Positions 45,597 to 55,939 of a DNA stretch of 64,000 nt are shown in pieces. The notes under the pieces were generated by a model, which saw only the letters and a program-made list of their open reading frames with translations, was not told the DNA's origin and made no database searches. Both the position numbers and the translations under genes were made by a program. Origin of the DNA: Gallionella sp. (GTDB lineage Bacteria; Pseudomonadota; Gammaproteobacteria; Burkholderiales; Gallionellaceae); assembly GCA_028710525.1 (NCBI GenBank), contig JAQTTY010000001.1:62001-126000 (forward strand), written 5' to 3'. Numbering within the stretch: the stretch's first letter is position 1; the number at the start of each line of letters is the position of its first letter.

Positions 45597-46981
45597 TGCG
45601 CTTGTCCAAAATCATCGCGGCGTTGGACGCTACCTTAGTAGGTAAAGATGTTGCTTTTGCGCAGGTGAACACCGACAGCCGCAAGATACAGAGCGGTGAC
45701 TTGTTCATTGCATTGCGTGGCGAGAATTTCGATGGTGCGGCATACGTGGCTGTCTCTCTGCAGGGTGGTGCGGTGGCAGCGGTGATGAACCGCGCCAGCT
45801 ACGACAGTGCCGTACACGGCAATCTGTCCACACTGTTGTTGGTCGATGACACTCGTATCGCCTTGGGCAAGCTGGCTTCTTACTGGCGTAGTCAGTTCGT
45901 CATCCCATTGGTGGCGATCACCGGCAGCAATGGCAAGACCACGGTCAAAGAAATGCTAGCTGCTATCTTGCGTATGGCTGTAGGTAGCGAGGCTGCAGTG
46001 TTAGCGACCAAGGGCAACTTCAACAACGATATCGGCATGCCGCTCACTCTGCTGCAACTGAATGCGCAACACCGATACGCGGTGATCGAGATGGGCATGA
46101 ATCATTTCGGCGAGATCGATTATCTGACGCGTCTGGCTTTGCCTCAGGTGGCGCTGGTGAACAATGCCAGTGGTGCACATCTACAAGGACTAGGCTCAAT
46201 AGCAGGCGTGGCACAAGCTAAGGGCGAGATCTTCGCTGGGCTAGATGGTAAAGGCATCGCCATCATCAATGCCGATGATGCACATGCAAATCTGTGGCGC
46301 GAACTGGCCGGCTCAAATCGCATCATCGATTTTGCATTGGACGCGCCTGCCGCAGTGCATGGCACTAGCCAAGCACAAAAATATGGCAGCTTGGTCCGTG
46401 TCGATACGCCACAAGGTATGTTGCAGTTAGATTTACAAGTGCCTGGCATACATAACGTGCGCAACGCCTTGGCAGCAGCCAGCGCTGCACTTGCACTTGA
46501 TATCCCGCTCGCCGTTATCGCCGCTGCACTTGCTGAGTTCGGCGGCGTTGCTGGTCGCTTGCAGCGCAAGCAGGGACAGCGCGGTGCGACGCTGATAGAC
46601 GATACCTATAACGCCAACCCAGCCTCTATGCGCGCCGCAATTCAGGTGTTGGCTGAGGCGACTGGCAAGCGCATCTTTGTGTTGGGTGATATGGGCGAAT
46701 TGGGCGAGGACGCATTGTCCATGCATAGGGAGTTGGGGCAGGCAGCGAAAGCAGCTGGCATAGAGAAACTCTATGCACTGGGCAAGATGAGTGCAGTTGC
46801 AGCAAGCGAGTTCGGTGCCGGTGCGCAGCACTACACGCAGGTAGAAGACTTGAATGCAGCGCTGCTAGAAGAATTGGACGCACAAACCACTGTGCTGGTG
46901 AAAGGGTCACGCTTTATGAAAATGGAACGCGTCGTGCAAGCCTGTGCGACAGACAAGGAGGCCACATGCTGCTCGCATTAG
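45593..46981 (+). CDS. murF: UDP-MurNAc-tripeptide-D-Ala-D-Ala ligase
   Basis: MurF adds D-Ala-D-Ala to complete the pentapeptide precursor. The 462-residue ligase has [47 protein letters not shown] and [11 protein letters not shown]. The start at 45593 has GGAGG seven bases upstream. Its 3' end overlaps mraY by 16 bases. Confidence 0.97.
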   Translation: MMRLSKIIAALDATLVGKDVAFAQVNTDSRKIQSGDLFIALRGENFDGAAYVAVSLQGGAVAAVMNRASYDSAVHGNLSTLLLVDDTRIALGKLASYWRSQFVIPLVAITGSNGKTTVKEMLAAILRMAVGSEAAVLATKGNFNNDIGMPLTLLQLNAQHRYAVIEMGMNHFGEIDYLTRLALPQVALVNNASGAHLQGLGSIAGVAQAKGEIFAGLDGKGIAIINADDAHANLWRELAGSNRIIDFALDAPAAVHGTSQAQKYGSLVRVDTPQGMLQLDLQVPGIHNVRNALAAASAALALDIPLAVIAAALAEFGGVAGRLQRKQGQRGATLIDDTYNANPASMRAAIQVLAEATGKRIFVLGDMGELGEDALSMHRELGQAAKAAGIEKLYALGKMSAVAASEFGAGAQHYTQVEDLNAALLEELDAQTTVLVKGSRFMKMERVVQACATDKEATCCSH

Positions 46982-48069
46982 CTCAGTGGTTGGCAGAGGA
47001 CGTACGCACCTTCAGTGTGTTCAATTACATCACCCTGCGTGCCATGATGGCGGCGATGACCTCGTTAATCATCTCCTTTATGGTTGGCCCCTGGATGATA
47101 CGCAAACTGGCTTCGATGAAGATTGGGCAGTCTGTACGCAGTGATGGCCCGCAGACTCATCTGATCAAGGCCGGTACGCCAACGATGGGCGGCGCGCTCA
47201 TCCTTACTTCAGTAGCGATCTCTACCTTGCTATGGGGTGATCTGCACAACTCCTATGTATGGGTGGTGCTGTTGACCACCATGGGCGTGGGCGCAATCGG
47301 CTGGGTAGATGATTACCGCAAGGTGGTACACCGCAACCCAGACGGTCTGTCGGCCAAGGCCAAGATGTTCTGGCAGTCGTTGATCGCGCTGGCGGTGGGC
47401 TTCTTCCTCTGGCACCACGCCAGCTTGCCTGCACACACCGAGCTCATCGTGCCCTTTTTCAAGCATCTAGTGTTCCCGCTGGGCGCAGTCGGATTCATCG
47501 TGCTGGTGTATCTAGTCATTGTCGGCACCAGCAATGCGGTGAACCTCACCGATGGCTTAGATGGTTTGGCCATCATGCCGACTGTGATGGTGGCGAGCGC
47601 GCTGGCGATCTTCGCCTATGTGGCAGGCCATGCAGAGTTCTCTAAATATCTGGGTGAGCCCTCCATACCGGGGGCGGGCGAGCTAGCCGTGTTCTGCGCA
47701 GCGATTGCTGGTGCAGGTCTAGCCTTCTTGTGGTTCAACGCCTATCCGGCAGAAGTGTTTATGGGAGACGTAGGTGCGCTGGCCTTGGGCGCGGCACTCG
47801 GTACGGTCGCAGTCATCATCCGTCAGGAGTTGGTGCTGTTCATCATGGGTGGGGTGTTCGTGGTGGAGGCGGTGTCGGTGATGTTGCAAGTGTCTTGGTT
47901 CAAGTACACCAAGAAGAAATTCGGCACTGGCAAACGCATCCTACTGATGGCGCCGCTGCATCATCACTTCGAACAGAAAGGCTGGAAAGAGACCCAGGTC
48001 GTCGTCAGGTTCTGGATTATCACGATGCTGTTAGTGCTCATTGGTCTAGCGACGCTGAAACTTAGATGA
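46966..48069 (+). CDS. mraY: Phospho-MurNAc-pentapeptide transferase
   Basis: MraY makes lipid I at the inner membrane. The 367-residue protein with about ten helices has [35 protein letters not shown] and [11 protein letters not shown]. All magnesium and substrate residues of the family are in place. It shares the ATGA overlap with murD. Confidence 0.98.
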   Translation: MLLALAQWLAEDVRTFSVFNYITLRAMMAAMTSLIISFMVGPWMIRKLASMKIGQSVRSDGPQTHLIKAGTPTMGGALILTSVAISTLLWGDLHNSYVWVVLLTTMGVGAIGWVDDYRKVVHRNPDGLSAKAKMFWQSLIALAVGFFLWHHASLPAHTELIVPFFKHLVFPLGAVGFIVLVYLVIVGTSNAVNLTDGLDGLAIMPTVMVASALAIFAYVAGHAEFSKYLGEPSIPGAGELAVFCAAIAGAGLAFLWFNAYPAEVFMGDVGALALGAALGTVAVIIRQELVLFIMGGVFVVEAVSVMLQVSWFKYTKKKFGTGKRILLMAPLHHHFEQKGWKETQVVVRFWIITMLLVLIGLATLKLR

Positions 48070-49451
48070 TGGAACTCAAGGACAAAACGGTATTGGTGCT
48101 TGGTCTCGGTGAGACCGGACTTTCCATGCTGCGCTATCTCAGCGCGCAGGGTGCGCAGCTGCGCGCCGCGGATAGTCGCACTGCACCTGCCGGTGTGTCG
48201 GAGGCAGCGAAGTATGTGTCGCTTGAGCAAATATTCTGCGGGCCGTTCACGACCGGTCTGTTCGAGGGTATAGACCTGATTGCGATCAGTCCAGGTGTAG
48301 CGCTGGCAGAAACTGAAGTGACGCGTGCGGTAAATCGCGGTGTGCCCGTGGTAGGTGATATCGAATTGCTGGCCATGCATCTGCATCATCAGCAACACAG
48401 ACCGAAAGTGTTGGCTATCACCGGCGCGAACGGCAAGACCACGGTAACTTCCATGGTTGCGCACCTGTGCGGCTATGCAGGCAAAGATGCAGTAGCGGCG
48501 GGCAACATCTCGCCTGCGGTATTGGATGTGATGATACGACGCGGTGCGAATCAACCTGAGGTGTGGGTGTTGGAACTGTCCAGCTTCCAGTTGGAGACCA
48601 CTGCAACTCTGCAGCCGGATGCGGCGACTGTGCTAAATGTCACCGAAGATCATCTGGATCGTTACGAGGGTATGGATGCTTATGCGGCCGCTAAAGCCAG
48701 AGTGCTGGTCGGTTGCAAAGTACAGCTATTGAACCGTGACGATGTGCGCAGTATTTCGATGACGCGCAAAGATGCAGCACTAGTGAGCTTTGGCTTGAAC
48801 GCGCCGCAGCGCCAACAGGATTTCGGTATCAGTCATGCAAATGATGAGATTTGGCTGATGCAGGGCGAGCGCCGCTTGATGGCCGCGAGTGAGTTGCAAG
48901 TGAGCGGTTTGCATAACGTTGCGAACGCACTTGCGGCTCTCGCGCTTTGCCGGGCGATAGATTTGGATATGGAAGTCCTGTTAGCAGGCTTGCGCAGCTT
49001 TAAGGGCTTGCCGCACCGAGTGGAAAAAGTGGCTGAAATCGCCGGCATCACCTACTACGACGACTCCAAAGGCACCAACGTGGGCGCGACCGAAGCGGCT
49101 CTGAAAGGTTTGGGCAAGCGTGCGGTAGTGATCTTAGGTGGCGAAGGCAAAGGACAAGATTTCAGTCCGCTGCATGCGGCAGTAAGAGACCACGCTCGTG
49201 CAGCGGTGCTGATAGGGCGCGATGCGAAAGTCATCGAAAAAGCCTTGCAGGATTGTGGTGTAGAGGTAGTGCGCGCTGCTGACATGGAAGACGCCGTGCA
49301 GCGTGCTAGCGCGTTAGCAAAGACTGGCGATGCCGTATTGTTATCGCCGGCGTGCGCCAGCTTCGATATGTTCCGTAACTACGAGCATAGAGCGCAGGTC
49401 TTCATCGCCGCTGTTCAGACACTGCAAGAGGAGGGCGCATGGTCTCGTTGA
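48066..49451 (+). CDS. murD: UDP-MurNAc-L-alanine:D-glutamate ligase
   Basis: MurD adds D-glutamate. The 461-residue enzyme has an N-terminal UMP-binding domain ([15 protein letters not shown]), the ATP loop [35 protein letters not shown] and [17 protein letters not shown]. An ATGA overlap with mraY and a 13-base overlap with ftsW point to coupled translation. Confidence 0.97.
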   Translation: MMELKDKTVLVLGLGETGLSMLRYLSAQGAQLRAADSRTAPAGVSEAAKYVSLEQIFCGPFTTGLFEGIDLIAISPGVALAETEVTRAVNRGVPVVGDIELLAMHLHHQQHRPKVLAITGANGKTTVTSMVAHLCGYAGKDAVAAGNISPAVLDVMIRRGANQPEVWVLELSSFQLETTATLQPDAATVLNVTEDHLDRYEGMDAYAAAKARVLVGCKVQLLNRDDVRSISMTRKDAALVSFGLNAPQRQQDFGISHANDEIWLMQGERRLMAASELQVSGLHNVANALAALALCRAIDLDMEVLLAGLRSFKGLPHRVEKVAEIAGITYYDDSKGTNVGATEAALKGLGKRAVVILGGEGKGQDFSPLHAAVRDHARAAVLIGRDAKVIEKALQDCGVEVVRAADMEDAVQRASALAKTGDAVLLSPACASFDMFRNYEHRAQVFIAAVQTLQEEGAWSR

Positions 49452-50602
49452 TCAAGACGCGTAGCCGCCCCTCTTTGGCGAACTTCGATGAGCTGCTGAT
49501 CTGGGCATTTATCGGTCTGTTGGCAATCGGTCTGGTGATGGTCTACTCCTCATCCATCGCAACGGCCGAAGCGAGCAGATTCACTGGCAACAATCCCAGC
49601 TATTACCTGATGCGCCACGGTGTGTTCATCTTGGTGGGCGTCATCGCCGGTTTGTTCGTGTTTCAGGTGCCGGTACAGATGTGGCAGAACTTTGCCATGC
49701 CCTTGTTCCTAATCGGTGGAGTGATGCTAGTGCTGGTGTTGATCCCGCATATCGGTAAGGAAGTGAATGGTAGTCGCCGCTGGCTGTCTTTGTGGATCAT
49801 CAATCTGCAACCATCGGAACTGATGAAGTTATTCGCTGTGCTGTATGCCGCAGACTTCACTGTGCGCAAAGGCAATGTAGGGCATCTATTCACTAAATCA
49901 TTCCTGCCCATGTTCGCCGTGATGGCGGTGGTCGGTAGTTTGTTGCTGTTGGAGCCCGATATGGGTGCCTTCGTGGTGATCTTCTCTATCGCTTTCTGCA
50001 CGTTGTGGCTGGGCGGTTTCAATCTAAAAGTCTTCATCTTATTGTTGATGGCGCTACCCGTGGCATTCGCCGCGCTCATCGTCTCGTCGCCTTACCGTAT
50101 GCAACGTGTAATCGGCTTTATGGATCCATGGGCCGATGCCTATGGCAAAGGCTATCAACTCAGTCACTCCTTGATTGCCTTCGGACGTGGTGAATGGTTG
50201 GGCGTAGGTTTGGGTGCGAGTGTGGAAAAACTATTTTATCTGCCGGAAGCGCATACCGACTTTTTGATGGCGGTGATTGCGGAAGAACTGGGCTTGGTTG
50301 GCGTAACGGCAGTGCTAGCGCTGTTCGCACTAGTCGTGGTGCGAGCATTCCAAATTGGTCGTCATGCAGCCTTCCTAGAGCGCAACTACTCCGCACTGGT
50401 CGCACAGGGCATAGGCATTTGGATAGGCGTGCAAGCCATGATCAATATCGGCGTGAATATGGGTGTGCTGCCGACCAAGGGGCTGACCCTGCCCTTCTTA
50501 AGCTTCGGTGGTAGCGGCATCGTGGTGAACTGCATCGCAGCCGCAGTGCTGTTGCGAGTCGATTACGAGAATCGCCGCGTGGCGCGGGGGATGCCGGTAT
50601 GA
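49439..50602 (+). CDS. ftsW: Septal peptidoglycan glycosyltransferase FtsW (SEDS family)
   Basis: FtsW polymerises lipid II at the septum with FtsI. The 387-residue protein has about ten helices and SEDS motifs: [71 protein letters not shown] and [15 protein letters not shown]. Its stop overlaps the murG-like remnant start (ATGA), the place where murG itself begins in many dcw clusters. Confidence 0.97.
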   Translation: MVSLIKTRSRPSLANFDELLIWAFIGLLAIGLVMVYSSSIATAEASRFTGNNPSYYLMRHGVFILVGVIAGLFVFQVPVQMWQNFAMPLFLIGGVMLVLVLIPHIGKEVNGSRRWLSLWIINLQPSELMKLFAVLYAADFTVRKGNVGHLFTKSFLPMFAVMAVVGSLLLLEPDMGAFVVIFSIAFCTLWLGGFNLKVFILLLMALPVAFAALIVSSPYRMQRVIGFMDPWADAYGKGYQLSHSLIAFGRGEWLGVGLGASVEKLFYLPEAHTDFLMAVIAEELGLVGVTAVLALFALVVVRAFQIGRHAAFLERNYSALVAQGIGIWIGVQAMINIGVNMGVLPTKGLTLPFLSFGGSGIVVNCIAAAVLLRVDYENRRVARGMPV

Positions 50603-50736
50603 GTAAGACACTACTCGTTATGGCTGGCGGAACCGGCGGTCACATCATTGGTTACGGCCGCGCTGCGCGCTTAACGTTCGCGATGCTCACATTAGCCTGC
50701 ACCGAAGATATCCCCGATGTAGAGGTGACATATGGC
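50599..50736 (+). pseudogene. Remnant of a second murG start
   Basis: A 45-codon frame starts [16 protein letters not shown], which matches the real MurG N-terminus (MAKSILIMAGGTGGHI) at 12 of 16 residues. It then turns into unrelated sequence and stops inside the real murG start. The 48-base match differs from the real gene at 15 positions, mostly third codon positions. The unrelated middle, about 50647-50731, resembles no gene I know. Confidence 0.75.
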
Positions 50737-51790
50737 TAAGTCGATATTGATTATGGCCGGAGGTACGGGAGGGCATATCTTTCCTGCGGTCGCTGTCGCG
50801 GACATTTTGCGCGAAAAGGGCTGGCAAGTGGTTTGGTTAGGTGCGCCTAACAGTATGGAGTCTGAGCTGGTACCCAAGTTGGGCTATGCGTTGGAGTTGG
50901 TGCAGTTCTCTGGACTGCGCGGAAAAGGGCTGATGCGCAAATTGATGCTGCCTTGGAATCTTTTCGTCGCGATGCGTCAGAGCGCGCAAGTGATGCGACG
51001 TTGTCATCCCGATGTGGTGCTGGGTATGGGTGGCTATATCACCTTCCCTGGCGGGTTGGTGGCACGCATGATGATGCGCGAACTGGTGATACACGAGCAG
51101 AACTCCATCGCTGGCTTGAGCAACAAGGTGTTAGCCAAGATCGCCACGCGCGTATTGAGCGGCTTTCCCGATGTGCTTCCCGATGCGCAGTGGTGCGGCA
51201 ATCCAGTGCGCACCAGCATTGCCGCACTAGAGGAGCCGCAGCAGCGCTATGCCGCACGCAGCGGGAAATTGCAGGTGCTGGTGGTGGGCGGCAGTTTGGG
51301 TGCGCAAGCGCTCAATAGCGCCATACCCAAGGCGCTGGCTTTGATGAGCGAGGCAGAGCGACCCGAGGTAGTGCATCAGACTGGCAAGCAGCATCACGCA
51401 GCAGTACAAGCGCTGTATGTCAGTGTAGGCGTGAGCGCCACAGTGAGGCCCTTCTTAGATGATATGGAAAAACAGTATGCGCAGGCTGATGTGGTGATCT
51501 GCCGATCTGGTGCGCTGACAGTGGCAGAGCTGGCGGCGGCGGGTGTGGCCAGCATTCTCATCCCATTCCCGCATGCAGTGGATGATCACCAGACCTATAA
51601 CGCAAAGTTTCTAAGCGACAAAGGCGCGGCCATCTTGTTGCCGCAGACGGAGTTGGATCCCCAGAAGCTTGCCGCTCAGTTGCAAGGATTGAATAGAGAA
51701 AAATTATTGGCGATGGCCGTGCTAGCACGTTCACTTGCCAAGCCAGAGGCCGCGATGAGCGTGGCCAAGGTGTGTGAGGAATTGGTATGA
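50732..51790 (+). CDS. murG: UDP-GlcNAc:lipid I N-acetylglucosaminyltransferase
   Basis: MurG converts lipid I to lipid II on the inner face of the membrane. The 352-residue GT-B enzyme has the N-terminal glycine loop GGTGGHIFPA, GMGGYITFPGGLVA, HEQNSIAGLSNK, VVGGSLGAQALN, the donor site CRSGALTVAELAAAG and FPHAVDDHQTYNA. The first 16 codons are echoed at the remnant directly upstream, which occupies the usual ftsW-murG junction. Confidence 0.97.
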   Translation: MAKSILIMAGGTGGHIFPAVAVADILREKGWQVVWLGAPNSMESELVPKLGYALELVQFSGLRGKGLMRKLMLPWNLFVAMRQSAQVMRRCHPDVVLGMGGYITFPGGLVARMMMRELVIHEQNSIAGLSNKVLAKIATRVLSGFPDVLPDAQWCGNPVRTSIAALEEPQQRYAARSGKLQVLVVGGSLGAQALNSAIPKALALMSEAERPEVVHQTGKQHHAAVQALYVSVGVSATVRPFLDDMEKQYAQADVVICRSGALTVAELAAAGVASILIPFPHAVDDHQTYNAKFLSDKGAAILLPQTELDPQKLAAQLQGLNREKLLAMAVLARSLAKPEAAMSVAKVCEELV

Positions 51791-51808
51791 AAAAGATAAA
51801 AAACTTTT

Positions 51809-51888
51809 CCACGAAAGACACGAAAAGCACGAATGAATTCTCACGTACATGCAGAGTTTATGTTCGTGTGTTTTCGTGTATTTCGTGG
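51809..51888. repeat. CACGAA/TTCGTG inverted repeat between murG and murC
   Basis: CCACGAAAGACACGAAAAGC with CACGAA (51809-51833) and the complementary TTCGTGTGTTTTCGTG followed by TATTTCGTGG (51863-51888) form a long imperfect stem with a loop of about 29 bases. It fills most of the 114-base gap in an otherwise gap-free operon. The core unit resembles the dispersed CCACGAAGGACACGAA repeats I recall from other proteobacteria. Confidence 0.75.
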
Positions 51889-51904
51889 ACTAGGGGGTTT
51901 TAAA

Positions 51905-53305
51905 ATGAAACACAAAGTCAAACATTTACATTTCATAGGCATAGGCGGTTCGGGCATGAACGGTATCGCCGAGGTGCTGCTCAATTCGGGCTACCAAGTC
52001 AGCGGGTCTGATTTGGCGGAGAACGCGGCGACGCAACGTCTCAAGCAATTGGGTGCGACCATCTATCGTGGTCATGCGCTAGAGAATCTAAGTGATGTCG
52101 ATGCCGTAGTGGTGTCCACTGCGGTCAAAGCTGACAACCCTGAAGTTGTGGCTGCGCGTGAACGTCGCATCCCCGTGGTGCCACGCGCCATGATGTTGGC
52201 GGAACTGATGCGTTTGCGTCAGGGCATCGCGGTGGCGGGTACACACGGCAAGACCACTACTACGTCACTGACCGCCAGCATCCTAGCCAAAGGTGGCCTC
52301 GATCCGACTTTTGTCATCGGCGGTAGGTTAAACAGCAGCGGCACCAATGCACGTCTAGGACAAAGTGATTTCATCGTCGCAGAAGCGGATGAGTCCGATG
52401 CCTCCTTCCTCTATCTGCAACCCATCTTGGCGGTCATCACCAATATCGATGCCGACCATATGGAGACCTACGGGCACGACTTCAATAAGTTGAAGCAGGC
52501 CTTTGTTGAGTTCGTCGAGCATCTGCCGTTCTACGGTATGGCCATGGTGTGTGTGGATGACGCCAACATCCGCGAGATTTTGCCGCGTATCAGCAAGCCG
52601 GTCTGCACTTACGGTTTGAGTGAGGGTGCACAGATACGTGCGATAGATGTGCGCCACGAAGGTGGGCGTATGCGCTACACCGTGCAATGTCGTCAGAACG
52701 GCACACCTAAGGACTTGGATATCACGCTCAATCTGCCCGGTGTACACAACGTGCTGAACTCCTTAGCAGCAATCGCAGTGGCCTTAGAAGTGGGTGTGTC
52801 TCACGAGGCTATCGTTGCGGCACTAGCCGAATTCGAGGGTGTGGGCCGACGCTTCCAGCGCTACGGTGAAGTTGCATTGCCAGAAGGTGGCAGCTTCACG
52901 CTGATAGACGATTACGGTCATCACCCAGTAGAGATGGCAGCGACACTTGCAGCAGTGCGCGGTGCCTTCCCTGAGAAGAGATTAGTGCTGGCTTTCCAAC
53001 CGCATCGCTACACCCGTACCCGTGATGTGTTTGACGATTTCGTGAAAGTGCTGTGCAGCGTAGACGCGCTAGTGCTAAACGAGGTGTATGCCGCAGGTGA
53101 AGCGCCCATCGTGGCGGCCGACGGGCGCGCGCTGATGCAGGCGCTGCGTGTGGCAGGACAAAGTGCTGCAGTGTTTGTGGAGCAGGTCGCGGATATGCCG
53201 CAGGCCATCATGACCATGGCGCGTGACGGTGATGTGGTGGTGACCATGGGCGCAGGGTCGGTGGGTAATGTGCCATCCCTGTTGGTACAAGCGAAACAAA
53301 GATGA
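51905..53305 (+). CDS. murC: UDP-MurNAc:L-alanine ligase
   Basis: MurC adds L-alanine to UDP-MurNAc. The 466-residue protein begins with [18 protein letters not shown] and has [35 protein letters not shown] and [13 protein letters not shown]. Start 51905 follows AGGGGG and matches the family N-terminus. Translating from an ATG farther upstream would run through the inverted repeat. It overlaps murB by four bases (ATGA). Confidence 0.97.
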   Translation: MKHKVKHLHFIGIGGSGMNGIAEVLLNSGYQVSGSDLAENAATQRLKQLGATIYRGHALENLSDVDAVVVSTAVKADNPEVVAARERRIPVVPRAMMLAELMRLRQGIAVAGTHGKTTTTSLTASILAKGGLDPTFVIGGRLNSSGTNARLGQSDFIVAEADESDASFLYLQPILAVITNIDADHMETYGHDFNKLKQAFVEFVEHLPFYGMAMVCVDDANIREILPRISKPVCTYGLSEGAQIRAIDVRHEGGRMRYTVQCRQNGTPKDLDITLNLPGVHNVLNSLAAIAVALEVGVSHEAIVAALAEFEGVGRRFQRYGEVALPEGGSFTLIDDYGHHPVEMAATLAAVRGAFPEKRLVLAFQPHRYTRTRDVFDDFVKVLCSVDALVLNEVYAAGEAPIVAADGRALMQALRVAGQSAAVFVEQVADMPQAIMTMARDGDVVVTMGAGSVGNVPSLLVQAKQR

Positions 53306-54231
53306 ATATGAACGAGCCATCCCTATTTACTGACTGTCCATTGCGGGGTGAGATGCTTCACCAAGTCGCCATGAGCAGACACACCAGCTGGCGTGCTGGT
53401 GGGGTGGCCGAGCGTCTCTACCAACCGGCCGATCTGGCCGACTTGCAAGCCTTTCTGAGAGGGGTGGCTGCAGACGAGCCACTCCATATCGTGGGTTTGG
53501 GTAGCAATCTATTGGTGCGAGATGGCGGATTGCGCGGCACGGTGGTGCTGTTGCATGGCGCGCTTAAAGAGTTGCAAAGAAATAAAGACGGCAGTGTGTA
53601 TGTGGAAGCGGGTGTGCCGGGTGCCAAGTTAGCGCGCTATACCGCCAACAACGATCTGCACGGCGGTGCCTTCTTCGCAGGTATACCCGGCACGATGGGC
53701 GGGATGTTGGCGATGAACGCCGGCTGTTATGGCAGCGAGACTTGGCAGCATGTGGACGAAGTGCAAGTGATGACGCGCCAAGGTGAATTGCTGCGCCGCA
53801 AAGTATCGGAGTACGAAATAGGCTATCGAAGCGTCAAGCAGCTAGCGCAAGGAGTTGAGGAATTCTTTGTTTCCGCGACCCTGCATTTTGAAAATGGTGA
53901 TGGTGAAATCGCGCGGCAAGAGATCAAAGAATTATTGAGTAAGCGCATCGCCTCACAGCCGCTCAATCTGCCCAATGCGGGTTCGGTGTTCCGCAATCCG
54001 GTTGGCGATCATGCGGCACGATTGATAGAAAGTTGTGGCTTGAAAGGCAAACGCATAGGCGGCGCTCAGGTGTCGGAGAAGCATGCCAACTTCATCGTCA
54101 ATATCGGCGGTGCGAGTGCAGCGGATATAGAGAATTTGATAGAGGAAGTGCGCGCGACTGTCGCAGCACAGACAGGGGTGGAGCTGCATCCCGAAGTAAG
54201 AATAATTGGTGAGCAAAAGCAAAATGACTGA
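53302..54231 (+). CDS. murB: UDP-N-acetylenolpyruvoylglucosamine reductase
   Basis: MurB reduces UDP-GlcNAc-enolpyruvate to UDP-MurNAc using NADPH and FAD. The 309-residue protein shows [48 protein letters not shown] and NAGSVFRNP, then [30 protein letters not shown]. The catalytic serine lies in NAGSVFRNP. The start overlaps the murC stop. Confidence 0.96.
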   Translation: MNMNEPSLFTDCPLRGEMLHQVAMSRHTSWRAGGVAERLYQPADLADLQAFLRGVAADEPLHIVGLGSNLLVRDGGLRGTVVLLHGALKELQRNKDGSVYVEAGVPGAKLARYTANNDLHGGAFFAGIPGTMGGMLAMNAGCYGSETWQHVDEVQVMTRQGELLRRKVSEYEIGYRSVKQLAQGVEEFFVSATLHFENGDGEIARQEIKELLSKRIASQPLNLPNAGSVFRNPVGDHAARLIESCGLKGKRIGGAQVSEKHANFIVNIGGASAADIENLIEEVRATVAAQTGVELHPEVRIIGEQKQND

Positions 54232-55153
54232 AAAGAATACATCTCGATTTGGCAAGGTTGCCGTGTTGTTTGGCGGTAAGTCCGCAGAGCGCGAAGTTTC
54301 GCTGAAGAGTGGCGCAGCGGTATTGGCGGCGCTGCGACGTGCAGGTGTGGATGCACATGCATTCGATCCGGCCAGCAACGATATTCACGAATTGAAAGAA
54401 CAGGGCTATGACCGCGTCTTTATCGCTTTGCATGGACGCTACGGCGAGGACGGCACAGTGCAGGGCGCGTTGGAATTGATGGGTATCCCTTATACCGGCA
54501 GCGGTGTGATGGCTTCGGCGCTGGGGATGGACAAATGGCGCAGCAAATTGGTGTGGAGCGCAGCCGGTCTACCCATACCCAAATATCAGATGCTGCAAGC
54601 GAATTTTGATGCCGCGACGGTAGTACGCGAACTGGGTCTGCCTTTGTTCGTGAAGCCAGCCTGTGAAGGTTCCAGTGTGGGCATCAGCAAGGTCAAGACG
54701 GTGGAAGGTTTGGCGACCGCCTATGCGGAAGCGGTACAGCACGACAGTCTGGTGATCGCCGAGAGCTTCGTTGGTGGCGGGGAATATACCGCTGCGATCT
54801 TGGGTGATACGGCGTTGCCTGTGATACGCATCATCCCTGCTAACGAGTTCTACGATTTCGATGCCAAGTACCTGAGCGACGATACTCGTTACTTATGCCC
54901 TTGCGGACTGAGCGTTGAGCAAGAAGCGGAGATGCAGGCATTGGCTAAGCAAGCCTTCGCACTGATAGGTGGACAGGGTTGGGGGCGTGTGGACTTTTTG
55001 ATGAGCACGGATGGCAAGCCATATGTGCTGGAGGCGAACACTTCGCCTGGGATGACAGACCATAGTCTAGTGCCGATGGCAGCACGCAATGCTGGCATCA
55101 GTTTCGAGCAATTGGTGGTGCAAGTATTGGAGTTAGCGGAGATTAACAAATGA
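54224..55153 (+). CDS. ddl: D-alanine-D-alanine ligase
   Basis: Ddl makes the D-Ala-D-Ala used by MurF. The 309-residue ATP-grasp enzyme has [53 protein letters not shown] and [19 protein letters not shown] 54224 is chosen over TTG and GTG farther upstream. It overlaps murB by 8 bases, as in the DdlB genes of dcw clusters. Confidence 0.96.
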   Translation: MTEKNTSRFGKVAVLFGGKSAEREVSLKSGAAVLAALRRAGVDAHAFDPASNDIHELKEQGYDRVFIALHGRYGEDGTVQGALELMGIPYTGSGVMASALGMDKWRSKLVWSAAGLPIPKYQMLQANFDAATVVRELGLPLFVKPACEGSSVGISKVKTVEGLATAYAEAVQHDSLVIAESFVGGGEYTAAILGDTALPVIRIIPANEFYDFDAKYLSDDTRYLCPCGLSVEQEAEMQALAKQAFALIGGQGWGRVDFLMSTDGKPYVLEANTSPGMTDHSLVPMAARNAGISFEQLVVQVLELAEINK

Positions 55154-55170
55154 TTTTCACGTTTGTTCTT

Positions 55171-55188
55171 TCTCCCGCTTGCGGGAGA
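55171..55188 (+). repeat. Palindrome between ddl and ftsQ (family 3)
   Basis: TCTCCCGC and GCGGGAGA form a perfect eight-pair stem around TT, inside the 54-base gap before ftsQ. It is followed by GAGAGAGGG, which serves as the ftsQ ribosome-binding region. No T-run follows, so it is probably a message-stability or repeat element. Confidence 0.6.
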
Positions 55189-55207
55189 GAGTTAGAGAGA
55201 GGGATTT

Positions 55208-55915
55208 ATGTGGGATGAACCCACACTGTTGCGCAACACCAGCACCGCGTTGTTCGCGCTGAGCCTGATGTTGGTGGTGTACGGCGCGGCGCACTATCTG
55301 GTGCACTTGCCGCAGTTGTTGCCCCTGCATCTGGTGAGCCTGCAGACGGTACCCGAGCAGGTAGACGAGGCAGAAGTGTTGCAGGTGGTGCGTGAAGGGG
55401 TGCAGGGGAACTTTCTTACCGTGGATATCGAGCGATTGCGTAGTGAATTGGAGAAGTTGCCGTGGGTGCGCGGGGTACAGATTCGACGCGAGTTTCCGGA
55501 TCGTCTGAGTGTAGAGATAGAAGAACATCAGGCCTTGGCGTACTGGAACGAAGAAGAGTTGGTGAACAAGCAGGGCGAGGTGTTCAGCGCCGACAGTGAT
55601 GCGGATATGCCTAGTTTTGTCGGACAAGCAGGTGATGCGTCTTTGGTGACGCAACAGTTTGCGCAGTACAGCACGCAGTTAGCGCAGGTAGGGTTGCATA
55701 TCAAAAAATTGGTGGAGTCGCCTAGGCACGCATGGCAGTTGAAGTTAGACAACGGCATGGTGGTGGAGCTGGGTAGCGAGCAGATGCAACAACGGTTGGG
55801 AAAATTTGTAGCGGTCTATCCCTATGGTCTGGCAAGTATGCAGGGCGAAGTGAAGACAGTGGATATGCGCTATCGCAACGGGTTTGCGGTAAGTGGGTCG
55901 AGTAGACAGAGTTAA
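55208..55915 (+). CDS. ftsQ: Cell division protein FtsQ
   Basis: FtsQ scaffolds FtsB and FtsL at the divisome. The 235-residue bitopic protein has one membrane helix (residues 12-35) and a POTRA domain from about residue 48, then LPWVRGVQIRREFPDRLSVEIEEHQALAYW, the typical POTRA-to-beta junction. The position between ddl and ftsA confirms it. Confidence 0.95.
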   Translation: MWDEPTLLRNTSTALFALSLMLVVYGAAHYLVHLPQLLPLHLVSLQTVPEQVDEAEVLQVVREGVQGNFLTVDIERLRSELEKLPWVRGVQIRREFPDRLSVEIEEHQALAYWNEEELVNKQGEVFSADSDADMPSFVGQAGDASLVTQQFAQYSTQLAQVGLHIKKLVESPRHAWQLKLDNGMVVELGSEQMQQRLGKFVAVYPYGLASMQGEVKTVDMRYRNGFAVSGSSRQS

Positions 55916-55939
55916 CGGGCGAGCAGCGGAGAGCGAGCG

